Source: Cloacibacterium rupense
GTDB lineage: Bacteria; Bacteroidota; Bacteroidia; Flavobacteriales; Weeksellaceae
Reading direction: 5' to 3'
NCBI RefSeq assembly: GCF_014645495.1
Contig: NZ_BMLV01000002.1
Coordinates: 177,191 to 241,190 of the forward strand
Length of the DNA stretch: 64,000 nucleotides
Shown here one piece after another: positions 8,164-15,575 of the stretch (positions are counted from its first letter, which is position 1; every line of letters starts with the position of its first letter). The position numbers and the translations under genes are program-made. The notes under the pieces were generated by a model that was given only the letters and a program-made list of their open reading frames with translations, searched no databases and had not been told where the DNA came from.

Positions 8164-9660
8164 ATGGAAATTCTATACGTAATTCTTACATTTATTTTTG
8201 GAGCGGTTCTCGCATATTTTATCGTGAAATCTTCTTCTATTTCAAGGAAAATTTACGATGAGCTTCAACAAAATTTCATTAAGAAAGAAGCTGATTTAAT
8301 AAACTCTGAAACTAAAATTTCAGAGATTTCAGACTCCTTAAAACTAGAAAAAGAAACCAACTTAGCTCAAACCGAAATTTTAAATCAACTCAAAACAGAA
8401 TTGGCAAAAATTTCTGCTGAAAATATTGCTCAAAATCAAAAAATCACTGAGCAATCTGAGCTTAACTTAAAGCAAAACACCGAAATAAGAGATTTACAAC
8501 ACGAAAAAAACAATCTCATCGCTTTAAAATCTGAGCTTTCGGCACAAAACGAAAGCCTTCAAAAGTTGTTAGATTCACAAAAACAAGAAATTGTAAAAAT
8601 TCAGGAAGAAGCAAAACTGCAATTCGAGAATTTGGCTAATAAAATTTTAGAAGAAAAAGCGGAAAAATTCACCACACTTAATCAAAATAATTTAAAAACA
8701 ATTCTTGAGCCATTTCAAGAAAAAATTTCTGAACTCAAAAACCGTGTAAACGAGGCGTACGAAAAAGAAAACAAAGAACGCTTTTCTCTTGCAGAAAAAG
8801 TAAAAGAATTAGCAGAACTGAATCAACAAATTTCGGAGGATGCCAAAAAATTAACAAGAGCTTTGAAAGGTGAAAGCAAAACCCAAGGAAACTGGGGAGA
8901 AATGATTTTGGAAAGCATTTTAGAAAAATCTGGCTTGGTAAAAGGCAGAGAATATTTCTTGGAACACCAATTAACAGACGAAAACAATAAAGTCATTTTC
9001 TCTGAATTTTCTGGTAAAAAAATGAGACCAGATGCCGTTATAAAATATCCAGACGAAAGAAATGTGATTATAGATTCCAAAGTTTCACTTACTGCCTTTA
9101 CAGAATTGGTAGACGAAACAGATTCTGAAGTTTACACCATGAAACTCAATCAACATCTTAGCTCTGTTAAAAACCACATTCAACAATTGTCTCAAAAAGC
9201 CTACGATGATTACGGAAAATCCCTTGATTTTGTAATGATGTTCATCCCAAGCGAACCAGCTTATATCGCGGCAATGCAGGCCGACCAAAATCTATGGAAT
9301 TACGCTTATGAACGCAGAATTTTGTTGCTCAACCCAAGTAATCTTATTACTTCTCTCAAATTAATTGCAGACCTTTGGAAACGTGAATACCAAAGTAGAA
9401 ATGCTATGGAGATTGCTGAACGTGGTGCAAAATTGTATGATAAATTTGTAGGTTTTGTAGAAAATTTAGAAAAAATTGGCAAAAATATTGACAATGCAAA
9501 AAGTTCTTATAATGATGCCTTCAAACAACTTTCTACCGGTAATGACAATTTAATTGTTCAAACTCAAAAATTAAAAGCTCTTGGAATAAAAAATAAAAAA
9601 CAATTACCTAACGGTCTAAGTGAAGAACCAACAAGTCAATTAGATTTTTCTGAGGAATAA
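8164..9660 (+). CDS. rmuC: DNA recombination protein RmuC homologue
   Basis: A 498-residue protein with an N-terminal membrane anchor (about 3-22), a long coiled coil rich in Gln/Glu/Lys (about 25-240) and a C-terminal RmuC domain (about 240-430) with GNWGEMILESILEKSGL, MRPDAVIKYPDERNVIIDSKVSL and MMFIPSEPAY. The DAVIKYP...DSK arrangement fits the PD-(D/E)XK nuclease fold predicted for RmuC. In E. coli RmuC limits inversions at short repeats, but its biochemical activity is not established. Length and domain order are normal. A -7 box lies unusually close to the ATG. Confidence 0.93.
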   Translation: MEILYVILTFIFGAVLAYFIVKSSSISRKIYDELQQNFIKKEADLINSETKISEISDSLKLEKETNLAQTEILNQLKTELAKISAENIAQNQKITEQSELNLKQNTEIRDLQHEKNNLIALKSELSAQNESLQKLLDSQKQEIVKIQEEAKLQFENLANKILEEKAEKFTTLNQNNLKTILEPFQEKISELKNRVNEAYEKENKERFSLAEKVKELAELNQQISEDAKKLTRALKGESKTQGNWGEMILESILEKSGLVKGREYFLEHQLTDENNKVIFSEFSGKKMRPDAVIKYPDERNVIIDSKVSLTAFTELVDETDSEVYTMKLNQHLSSVKNHIQQLSQKAYDDYGKSLDFVMMFIPSEPAYIAAMQADQNLWNYAYERRILLLNPSNLITSLKLIADLWKREYQSRNAMEIAERGAKLYDKFVGFVENLEKIGKNIDNAKSSYNDAFKQLSTGNDNLIVQTQKLKALGIKNKKQLPNGLSEEPTSQLDFSEE

Positions 9661-9711
9661 TACTGCCATCAAGATCTCATGAATTAATTTAGAATTTTTT
9701 TCAAATATCAC

Positions 9712-10482
9712 ATGATTATAGAAAGCCTTCAAAACGAGAAAATAAAAAACCTCAATCGATTAATTACCGACAACCGTTTTCGTAAGAAATCTGGCGTTTT
9801 TGTAGTAGAAGGAAAGCAAGAAAACGAACGTGCTTTACAATTTGGATTCGAAGTTGTAGAATTCTATATCTGTGAGAATATTTTTAATAGCAATAGTCCT
9901 GAAGGAAAAATCCATTTCGTGTCTTCACAAGTCTATGAAAAACTAGCTTACAGAGGAAGTTCTGAAGGAATTATTGGGATTTACAAAACCAAAGAATTTA
10001 ATTTAAGTGAATTTTTACCCAAAGAAAACACTTCAGTAATTGTAGTAGAATCCGTAGAAAAACCAGGAAATTTGGGGGCAATTCTTCGTAGTTGTGAAGC
10101 CTTTGGGATTGATGCGCTCATTGTAACAGATTCTAAGGTCGATTTTTACAACCCCAATGTTTTGAGAAGCAGTGTTGGATGTTTTTTCGGAATGAATGTT
10201 TTCTCTGCAACCAACGAAGAAACACTCACATTTTTACAAAAAAATAATTTCAAGATTTACACTACTTTTATGGATGAAACCGCTGAAAACATCCAGAAAA
10301 AAGATTTCAAAGAAAAGTCTGCTCTGTTTTTCGGAACAGAACATTCAGGATTAAGTGATTTTTGGCTTGGGAAAGGAGAAAACATTCTAATCCCAATGGC
10401 TGGAACAATAGATTCTCTCAACCTGAGCAATGCTGTGGCAATAGCGTGTTATGAAATCCTAAGACAAAAATTGGAAAAATAA
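9712..10482 (+). CDS. TrmH/SpoU family RNA 2'-O-methyltransferase
   Basis: A 256-residue SPOUT-class methyltransferase: an N-terminal substrate-binding domain (about 1-95, with KSGVFVVEGKQENERAL) and the knotted SAM-binding domain with VVESVEKPGNLGAILRSC (motif 1, with the catalytic Arg and Asn), FFGTEHSGL (motif 2) and IPMAGTIDSLNLSNA (motif 3). It probably methylates ribose in rRNA or tRNA; the exact target cannot be told from sequence. It is a monocistronic gene ending in a strong bidirectional terminator. Confidence 0.92.
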   Translation: MIIESLQNEKIKNLNRLITDNRFRKKSGVFVVEGKQENERALQFGFEVVEFYICENIFNSNSPEGKIHFVSSQVYEKLAYRGSSEGIIGIYKTKEFNLSEFLPKENTSVIVVESVEKPGNLGAILRSCEAFGIDALIVTDSKVDFYNPNVLRSSVGCFFGMNVFSATNEETLTFLQKNNFKIYTTFMDETAENIQKKDFKEKSALFFGTEHSGLSDFWLGKGENILIPMAGTIDSLNLSNAVAIACYEILRQKLEK

Positions 10483-10484
10483 AA

Positions 10485-10518
10485 AAGCCTTTCGCAATGC
10501 GAAAGACTTCATTTTTTT
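10485..10518. terminator. Bidirectional terminator between the methyltransferase and a lipoprotein gene
   Basis: A stem of 10 bp with one mismatch (10485-10494 and 10500-10509) lies between the converging genes. T runs are present in both reading directions. Confidence 0.88.
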
Positions 10519-10534
10519 CAAAATAATCTTTCAA

Positions 10535-10819
10535 TTATTTTTTAACCGCTTCTTCTACTTTAGCAGCACCTTCTTTTACAGCACCAGCAGCATCTTTTAC
10601 TGCGTCTTTTGTAGCTTCTTTTACTTCCCCTGCTTTTTCTTCAACTTTAGCTGCGGCAGAATCTAACTTCACCCCTGCAGAATCAAGAGCTACATTTGCG
10701 GAATCTACGTTTGCACTTACTGCAGAATCAACAGTATTTGCTGCAACTTTAGTTTCAGATTTGTTACATGCTACTAATGCTAGAGCAGCTACAGCTGCTA
10801 CAAATAATGATTTTTTCAT
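10535..10819 (-). CDS. Small repeat lipoprotein (LEA-like), paralogue 1
   Basis: A 94-residue protein with a lipoprotein signal: MKKSLFVAA start, hydrophobic stretch and lipobox LVAC with Cys18. The mature part is made of Ala/Val/Asp/Ser/Lys repeats. First come about four heptad-like units around VDSA, then an 11-residue-like Lys/Glu/Ala pattern (KVEEKAGEVKEATKDAVKDAAGA) as in group 3 LEA or apolipoprotein-like amphipathic helices. No enzyme domain is present. It probably sits in the membrane with an extended helix in the periplasm or at the surface; its function is unknown. It is a paralogue of the gene at 11073-11297, with near-identical signal peptide and leader. Confidence 0.8.
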   Translation of the reverse strand: MKKSLFVAAVAALALVACNKSETKVAANTVDSAVSANVDSANVALDSAGVKLDSAAAKVEEKAGEVKEATKDAVKDAAGAVKEGAAKVEEAVKK

Positions 10820-10874
10820 AATAAATAAATTTAAATTGGTTGTTTAAAAAATTTTTTGTTCAATATTAACAAGA

Positions 10875-10882
10875 CAAATGTA
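10875..10882 (-). promoter_or_regulatory. -7 box of lipoprotein paralogue 1
   Basis: On the minus strand TACATTTG fits TAnnTTTG, 55 bases upstream of the ATG. Confidence 0.55.
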
Positions 10883-11020
10883 ATTCCAAAAAAATTAAAT
10901 TGTCTGAAAAACAATTGTAAAAGCATTTGTAAATCTAATCAATCTATCTAAAAAAATTTACAACGAAAACTAATCATCAAATTCAATTTTATAAAGTATT
11001 TTTGCAAGATTATAAAAACA

Positions 11021-11048
11021 AAAAAAGTCACTCGCTGAGCGAATGACT
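11021..11048 (-). terminator. Terminator of lipoprotein paralogue 2
   Basis: Arms 11026-11035 and 11039-11048 pair over 10 bp with one mismatch and a 3-base loop. On the minus strand the stem is followed by a T run. Confidence 0.85.
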
Positions 11049-11072
11049 ATTTTTTTCTAAATAATTGTAAAA

Positions 11073-11297
11073 TTATTTTTTAACTTCTGTAGCAGCAGCT
11101 TCTACTTTAGTAGCAGCAGAATCAACTTTAGCAGCAGCAGAGTCAACAGTAGCAGCAGCAGAGTCAACAGTAGCAGCAGCAGAATCTACAGTAGCAGCAG
11201 CAGAATCAACAGCAGCAGCAGCTTCAGTAGTTTCAGATTTTTTACAAGCAACAACAGCAAGAGCAGCGATAGCAGCTACAAATAATGATTTTTTCAT
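11073..11297 (-). CDS. Small heptad-repeat lipoprotein, paralogue 2
   Basis: A 74-residue protein starting MKKSLFVAAIAALAVVAC, a lipoprotein signal with Cys18. Residues 30-64 are five consecutive 7-residue units of the form VDSAAAT/K, followed by VEAAATE and VKK; the DNA shows a 21-base tandem repeat (11106-11210). A 7-residue period with small hydrophobic and acidic positions predicts an amphipathic or coiled helix. The gene has its own TAnnTTTG box and terminator. Together with 10535-10819 it forms a tandem duplicate in which the repeat region has diverged and probably changes in copy number by slippage. The function is unknown. Confidence 0.8.
   Translation of the reverse strand: MKKSLFVAAIAALAVVACKKSETTEAAAAVDSAAATVDSAAATVDSAAATVDSAAAKVDSAATKVEAAATEVKK
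11106..11210 (-). repeat. 21-base in-frame tandem repeat inside the lipoprotein gene
   Basis: Five tandem copies of a 21-base unit encode VDSAAAT-type heptads. The copies are almost identical at DNA level, which suggests recent expansion. Confidence 0.85.
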
Positions 11298-11353
11298 AAT
11301 AAATAAAATTTTAAATTGTTATTAAATAAAGTTTTTGTTCACTTTTGATGGGA

Positions 11354-11361
11354 CAAAGGTA
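11354..11361 (-). promoter_or_regulatory. -7 box of lipoprotein paralogue 2
   Basis: On the minus strand TACCTTTG fits TAnnTTTG. Its distance to the start codon (56 bases) is nearly the same as in paralogue 1 (55 bases). Confidence 0.6.
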
Positions 11362-11467
11362 TGGCAGTAAGAAAATTTGTGTAAGAAAATTAATTGTAAT
11401 ATATTTGTAAAATAGTTTTACAAAAAAACATTACTGAAAATCAAACAATTAAATTTTTTTTGAAAAA

Positions 11468-12595
11468 TTGACAGATTTAGATTTATTACACTTTGAGCAG
11501 TTAAAACTAGAAGTGCAGGCTGAATATTTAAAAAATCACCATCCATCTTCTGATGAAATATCAAAATGGAAAGGCATTGATATCATCTACTTTCAAGAGG
11601 ATTTAAGAAGAAAAGCTAAAGGCAACATTAGCGAAAAGTCTTTCTATACTTACTTTAAAAACTCAAACACCTCAAAATTACCTAGAATTGACATGCTGAA
11701 TTTATTGGCAATATATGCCGATTATCAATCTTGGTATGATTTTAAGAAAAATCATTTATTTGCCAATGAGTTTATTTCTGAGGCAGAAAAACCAACAGAG
11801 ATAAGCATTGCTAATGAGGACTCCACAGCAATTGAAGATTCACTGGAAGAATTTGAAGAAGAAAAAACAGAAGAAATCATCCCTGAAAATTCTAATTTAC
11901 AAAATAACACTCCTGAAAACCAAATAAATAACAATACAGAAGAGCTGCCAAACAAGAAAAAAAACAATACAGTTTTCGACTACTATTTTAGGTTTCAAGA
12001 GTATATTTGGTTAGGAATATCGGTTGTTTTACTTGCCATGGTTTTGGTATTAATTTTCTGGCAAAGAATTTTTGCGACAGAATATACTTTTACATTTATA
12101 GATGCTGATAGAAATACAAAAATTTTAGATAACATTGAAATCAAAATCCTTAAGGAAAACGAAACACCTATACAATATAATTTAGAAGATGGTAAGGATT
12201 TTGTATACCCTACTCAAAGCAAAAGCTTAAAAATGGTAGTTAACTCTCCTTTTTATAAAAAAGACACCATCAGAAGAACATTAGACCCAGCTAGAACTAA
12301 AGAAGTGATAGAATTAGAACCTGATGTGTATTCTCAAACACTATTCTATTATTCAACCAACGACATTAATAAAAAAAGAGAAGAACTCGATAAAATAATT
12401 AGTAATAATGCTTTAATATATCAAGTATATGACAATTATGGAGTTGAAACGCTGAATAAGCAAACCTATATAGGATTAGTGACAACCCCGACTACATCTT
12501 TGAAGAACTTTAAGATGATAGAAACCAAGGTGAGCCCAGAAACAAGAAAAATTGTATTAATTAAATTTAAAATCCAACAAGATGAGAATAAATAA
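11468..12595 (+). CDS. Uncharacterised single-pass membrane protein
   Basis: I do not recognise a named family for this 375-residue protein. The N-terminal 90 residues are soluble and helical (ISEKSFYTYFKNSN, LPRIDMLNLLAIYADY, SWYDFKKNH), a pattern seen in small DNA- or protein-binding helical domains of flavobacterial regulators. An acidic, Asn-rich linker follows (about 100-165). One transmembrane helix lies at about 178-198 (IWLGISVVLLAMVLVLIFW), then an extracytoplasmic domain of about 175 residues. The start is TTG at 11468; the next in-frame ATG would remove the conserved-looking N-terminus. The gene overlaps the following lipoprotein gene by 14 bases, so the two probably work together, perhaps as a transmembrane signalling pair (inference). 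Confidence 0.6.
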   Translation: MTDLDLLHFEQLKLEVQAEYLKNHHPSSDEISKWKGIDIIYFQEDLRRKAKGNISEKSFYTYFKNSNTSKLPRIDMLNLLAIYADYQSWYDFKKNHLFANEFISEAEKPTEISIANEDSTAIEDSLEEFEEEKTEEIIPENSNLQNNTPENQINNNTEELPNKKKNNTVFDYYFRFQEYIWLGISVVLLAMVLVLIFWQRIFATEYTFTFIDADRNTKILDNIEIKILKENETPIQYNLEDGKDFVYPTQSKSLKMVVNSPFYKKDTIRRTLDPARTKEVIELEPDVYSQTLFYYSTNDINKKREELDKIISNNALIYQVYDNYGVETLNKQTYIGLVTTPTTSLKNFKMIETKVSPETRKIVLIKFKIQQDENK

Positions 12596-13145
12596 AAACC
12601 TTATTTTTTGGTTTTTCACTTTAGCAATCGGTTTTCTTTCTTGCAAAAAGGAAGAAACAATAAGTGACTTAGAAAAATTAAGAAAAGCAACCAATAGTTC
12701 TATTGTAGATAGCGCACAAGCTATCGCTAGTATTACCCAACAAAAATTACAAGAACTTTATGATATATCTGCATTATATACATCTGGTAACAAAAATACA
12801 GCTCTAGATTCCCTTAATTACAAACAAATACAAGGTTATTTTTTAACCAATGACTCTACGAACGTAAATTCTTTATTACAAGAATTAGATAGCTTAAATG
12901 TAAGGTACGTAAAGATCAAAAATGTAGAAATATCTTCTAAAATTGAAGGTGAAGACACCCTAGATTTTGCAGATTATACCGTAGAATATAAAAACAATAC
13001 TCAAAAAACTATAGCTGAGTTTAATAAAAAATCTGAATATAAACTCATTAAGAAACCTGTGAAATTCAAAAATGAATTTAAATTCTATTTTGTAAAAATA
13101 GATGTATCAGAGAAAGACAGTATTTCGTCTGGTGTAACCAAATAA
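12582..13145 (+). CDS. Uncharacterised lipoprotein, partner of the preceding membrane protein
   Basis: A 187-residue protein with a lipoprotein signal (FFTLAIGFLSC, Cys21) and a mature part without recognised domains: a helical segment (ISDLEKLRKATNS) and a beta-rich second half (KIKNVEISSK, YTVEYKNN). The start overlaps the upstream gene by 14 bases, which indicates translational coupling. Its last 61 bases overlap the 3' end of the 5-formyl-THF cyclo-ligase gene on the other strand. Function unknown. Confidence 0.65.
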   Translation: MRINKNLIFWFFTLAIGFLSCKKEETISDLEKLRKATNSSIVDSAQAIASITQQKLQELYDISALYTSGNKNTALDSLNYKQIQGYFLTNDSTNVNSLLQELDSLNVRYVKIKNVEISSKIEGEDTLDFADYTVEYKNNTQKTIAEFNKKSEYKLIKKPVKFKNEFKFYFVKIDVSEKDSISSGVTK

Positions 13146-13666
13146 TCTAATTTCACATCATTTTCAGAAACATCATCTATAATATCAATCGGTGGAAAGT
13201 AATTTACGCCGATTTTTTTTGCATCAGCATTAATTGTTCTAAAAAATTCATCATAAAAACCTTTTCCGTAGCCAACTCTATTTCCATTGTTGTCACAATA
13301 AAGAAGTGGCGTGATTACATAATCGAAACTGTTTTCTTCATTTATGATGGATACTGGCTCCAAAATTCCCCATGCGTTTTCTTGTAAAATGGTCTCTGAT
13401 GTATATTTTATTGAAATAATTTTATTTTCATGAATTTTAGGAAGAAAAACATTCACTTTACATTTCCAAAAATATTCAATTAAGGAATTGGTTTCAATTT
13501 CATTAAATTTTTTGATTGGCATAAAAACATGAATAGACTGATTTTCTGATAGATTAAATTGTAAAATGAAATTTTTTAAGATTTTTTGAGATAAAAAATT
13601 AACCTCATCTTCAGACAAGGTTTTTCTTTTTTCTAAATATTTTTGCCTTAATTCTTTTTTAAGCAT
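13085..13666 (-). CDS. 5-formyltetrahydrofolate cyclo-ligase
   Basis: A 193-residue enzyme that converts 5-formyl-THF to 5,10-methenyl-THF with ATP, returning the stored folate to one-carbon metabolism. The N-terminus (KELRQKYLEKRKTLS) and the glycine-rich motif GNRVGYGKGFYDEFF, which binds ATP/phosphate, are typical of the family, as is the late DYLVTPDEIL. Its 3' end overlaps the convergent lipoprotein gene by 61 bases, a real antisense overlap because both C-termini look intact. It follows the ferredoxin gene with a 1-base gap, so both are probably on one transcript. Confidence 0.93.
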   Translation of the reverse strand: MLKKELRQKYLEKRKTLSEDEVNFLSQKILKNFILQFNLSENQSIHVFMPIKKFNEIETNSLIEYFWKCKVNVFLPKIHENKIISIKYTSETILQENAWGILEPVSIINEENSFDYVITPLLYCDNNGNRVGYGKGFYDEFFRTINADAKKIGVNYFPPIDIIDDVSENDVKLDYLVTPDEILSFSDTSIFTK

Positions 13667-13667
13667 T

Positions 13668-13898
13668 TTAAATTTCTTTTACAGAAATAATCTTTACAGG
13701 ACAAGCTTTTGCCGCCTTATCACAAGGCTCAAATGCCTCTGGAATAGGAGTTTTAATTGTAAAAAAACCTTTTTTATCCGTAGATTTCAATAATACCGAT
13801 TTTCCATCTTTTTTAGACATACGGAAGAATTCGGGTGCAAATTCTGCACAATAATTACACCCAATACATTTATCTCTTTGTAAAGTAACTATTACCAT
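13668..13898 (-). CDS. Ferredoxin-type 4Fe-4S protein
   Basis: A 76-residue protein with one [4Fe-4S] binding set: C-x2-C-x2-C in KCIGCNYC and a fourth Cys followed by Pro in KACPVKII; an extra Cys lies in EPCDKAAKAC. Single-cluster ferredoxins of this length transfer single electrons to enzymes in the cytosol. The partner is unknown. It is placed between the U32 gene (58 bases upstream) and the folate gene (1 base downstream), in the same direction as both. Confidence 0.88.
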   Translation of the reverse strand: MVIVTLQRDKCIGCNYCAEFAPEFFRMSKKDGKSVLLKSTDKKGFFTIKTPIPEAFEPCDKAAKACPVKIISVKEI

Positions 13899-13956
13899 AT
13901 TAAAAATTGAAATATTGAGAACTTATGTAGTGTGTAATACTCATCTCAAAATTCAT

Positions 13957-15201
13957 TTAAGATTGAACAATTTTATACAACTTATCACTTGGGCGAACTC
14001 TGAAATCTGTCTTAAAGGTAATCACATCAGCTTTCGTAGCTTTTTCAGAGATCCCAATTCCATCTACCATCATTTCAGAAACTTCCATTTCTTGTGAACC
14101 CGTTGTGGGACCTTGAATTAAAACTTTATCACCAATTGTTAAATCATAAGCTTCAATCAAAAACTCTGCAATATTAGATTTTGGGTAAAAATGTCTTCCC
14201 TTGCCTATATAAATTTTCTTTTGTGTAGCATTAGAACCAGAGTTTGGAGACCATTCACCCAATTCTTGACCAAGGTAGTAACCACTCCAAAAACCTCTAT
14301 TGTATACCGTTTCTAATTGTTTCATCCATTCTGCTACTTTTTCTTGATTAAAAGTCCCTTCAGCAATACTATCAATAGCTTCTCTATAACATTTAGTCAC
14401 CGTTGCTACATATTCTGGAGCTCTACCTCTTCCTTCAATTTTAAGAACTTTCACTCCTGCATCTGTAATTTGATCTAGAAAACCGATGGTACATAGATCT
14501 TTAGGAGACATCATATATTCATTATCCAGTTCTATTTCAAAGCCTGATTCTTGGTCTATTACAGTATATTTTTTTCTGCAATTTTGCTTACATGCACCTC
14601 TATTGGCAGATGAATTATGAGAATGAAGGCTTAAGTAGCATTTTCCAGAAACAGCCATACAAAGCGCACCGTGCCCAAAAATTTCAATCTCAACTAAATT
14701 TCCTGATGGCCCTTTAATTTGTTCTTTTTCTATTTGTTGACAAATTTTCTTAATTTGGCTTATAGATAATTCTCTACTCATTACCATAGTATCAGCAAAA
14801 AGAGCATAGAATTTCACAGTCTCGATATTGGTAATATTAATTTGAGTAGAAATATGAACTTCCATACCAATTTGTCTAGCATAGGCAATCACAGCTTGGT
14901 CCATAGCAATAACTGCAGTAAGTTCTGCTGCTTTGGCTTTATCTAAAAGAGTTTTTATGATAGAAAGATCGTGATCATATATAATGGTGTTAAGTGTAAG
15001 ATACGTTCTTACTCCTTTTTCTTTACATCTTCTTGAAATTTCTGGCAAATCATCAATCGTAAAATTCATCGATGCTCTAGCGCGCATGTTCAACTGTTCT
15101 ACTCCGAAATATACAGAATCTGCACCGTTGTCTAATGCTGCCTGCAAAGATGTAAAATCTCCAGCTGGCGCCATTAATTCTATTCTACCACTTTTTGTCA
15201 T
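13957..15201 (-). CDS. U32 family peptidase-like protein (TrhP/YegQ type)
   Basis: A 414-residue protein with the U32 signature EIFGHGALCMAVSGKCYLS and the nearby cysteines in GACKQNCRKKY. The N-terminal half reads like a TIM barrel (MAPAGDFTSLQAALDNGADSVYFG). Bacterial U32 proteins of the YegQ/TrhP type take part in 5-hydroxyuridine formation in the tRNA wobble base; others are called collagenase-like or act in ubiquinone synthesis (UbiU/V). The cysteine pattern and length fit the TrhP-like group. The short ferredoxin behind it could supply electrons; this is inference from gene order. Confidence 0.85.
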   Translation of the reverse strand: MTKSGRIELMAPAGDFTSLQAALDNGADSVYFGVEQLNMRARASMNFTIDDLPEISRRCKEKGVRTYLTLNTIIYDHDLSIIKTLLDKAKAAELTAVIAMDQAVIAYARQIGMEVHISTQINITNIETVKFYALFADTMVMSRELSISQIKKICQQIEKEQIKGPSGNLVEIEIFGHGALCMAVSGKCYLSLHSHNSSANRGACKQNCRKKYTVIDQESGFEIELDNEYMMSPKDLCTIGFLDQITDAGVKVLKIEGRGRAPEYVATVTKCYREAIDSIAEGTFNQEKVAEWMKQLETVYNRGFWSGYYLGQELGEWSPNSGSNATQKKIYIGKGRHFYPKSNIAEFLIEAYDLTIGDKVLIQGPTTGSQEMEVSEMMVDGIGISEKATKADVITFKTDFRVRPSDKLYKIVQS

Positions 15202-15223
15202 TCTAAATTTTTTGAATTTTTTG

Positions 15224-15231
15224 CAAAGATA
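15224..15231 (-). promoter_or_regulatory. -7 box of the U32 gene
   Basis: On the minus strand TATCTTTG fits TAnnTTTG, 23 bases before the ATG at 15201. Confidence 0.6.
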
Positions 15232-15575
15232 GTTTTTTTAGAATTATTCTAAAAAGCTAAGAAATAGATAGACTCTATATTCATTAATAGCGAATTTTCT
15301 TTTTACTAAGAAAATATAATATGTAAAAGAAAGCTATAATTGAAAGAAAAACTAGCATAATAAGAAAATGGTTATCAGTTTTTATAATTCAAAAATAAAC
15401 ATCTGCCAAAATGTCTGCAATACGTAGTTTGTATGATTAATAAATTTGAGTTTTATTTAAAAATAATATAAAACTCGTTAAACTTTGTTAAAACTGTAAC
15501 ACTAATAATTTAGTGAACACTAATTTTGCATTAAATTTGTTGTAGTAAAACTATTAAAATTAAGAAATTGAAATT
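15232..15575. other. Long intergenic region with the htrA control elements
   Basis: This stretch of about 340 bases holds no convincing gene. A direct-repeat-like motif CTGCCAAAATGTCTG is at 15403-15417, and the promoter cluster with inverted repeats lies at 15500-15539. The rest is AT-rich without visible structure. Confidence 0.6.
15500..15539 (+). promoter_or_regulatory. htrA promoter region with CACTAA/TTAGTG boxes
   Basis: Two TAnnTTTG boxes lie in tandem: TAATTTTG (15521-15528) and TAAATTTG (15532-15539). Just upstream CACTAA (15500-15505) and TTAGTG (15510-15515) form a perfect inverted repeat with a 4-base spacer. A third copy, CACTAA (15518-15523), runs into the first -7 box. The arrangement resembles an operator overlapping a promoter; no regulator is known from this window. 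Confidence 0.5.

Noticed and set aside
11106..11210. Regular 21-base repeats as a CRISPR or non-coding array
   Set aside because: The repeats are in frame inside a lipoprotein gene with a clear signal peptide, and encode a uniform heptad.
13915..14097. Plus-strand frame of 60 codons at the U32 gene end
   Set aside because: It is antisense to a well-supported gene and has no promoter or recognisable sequence.
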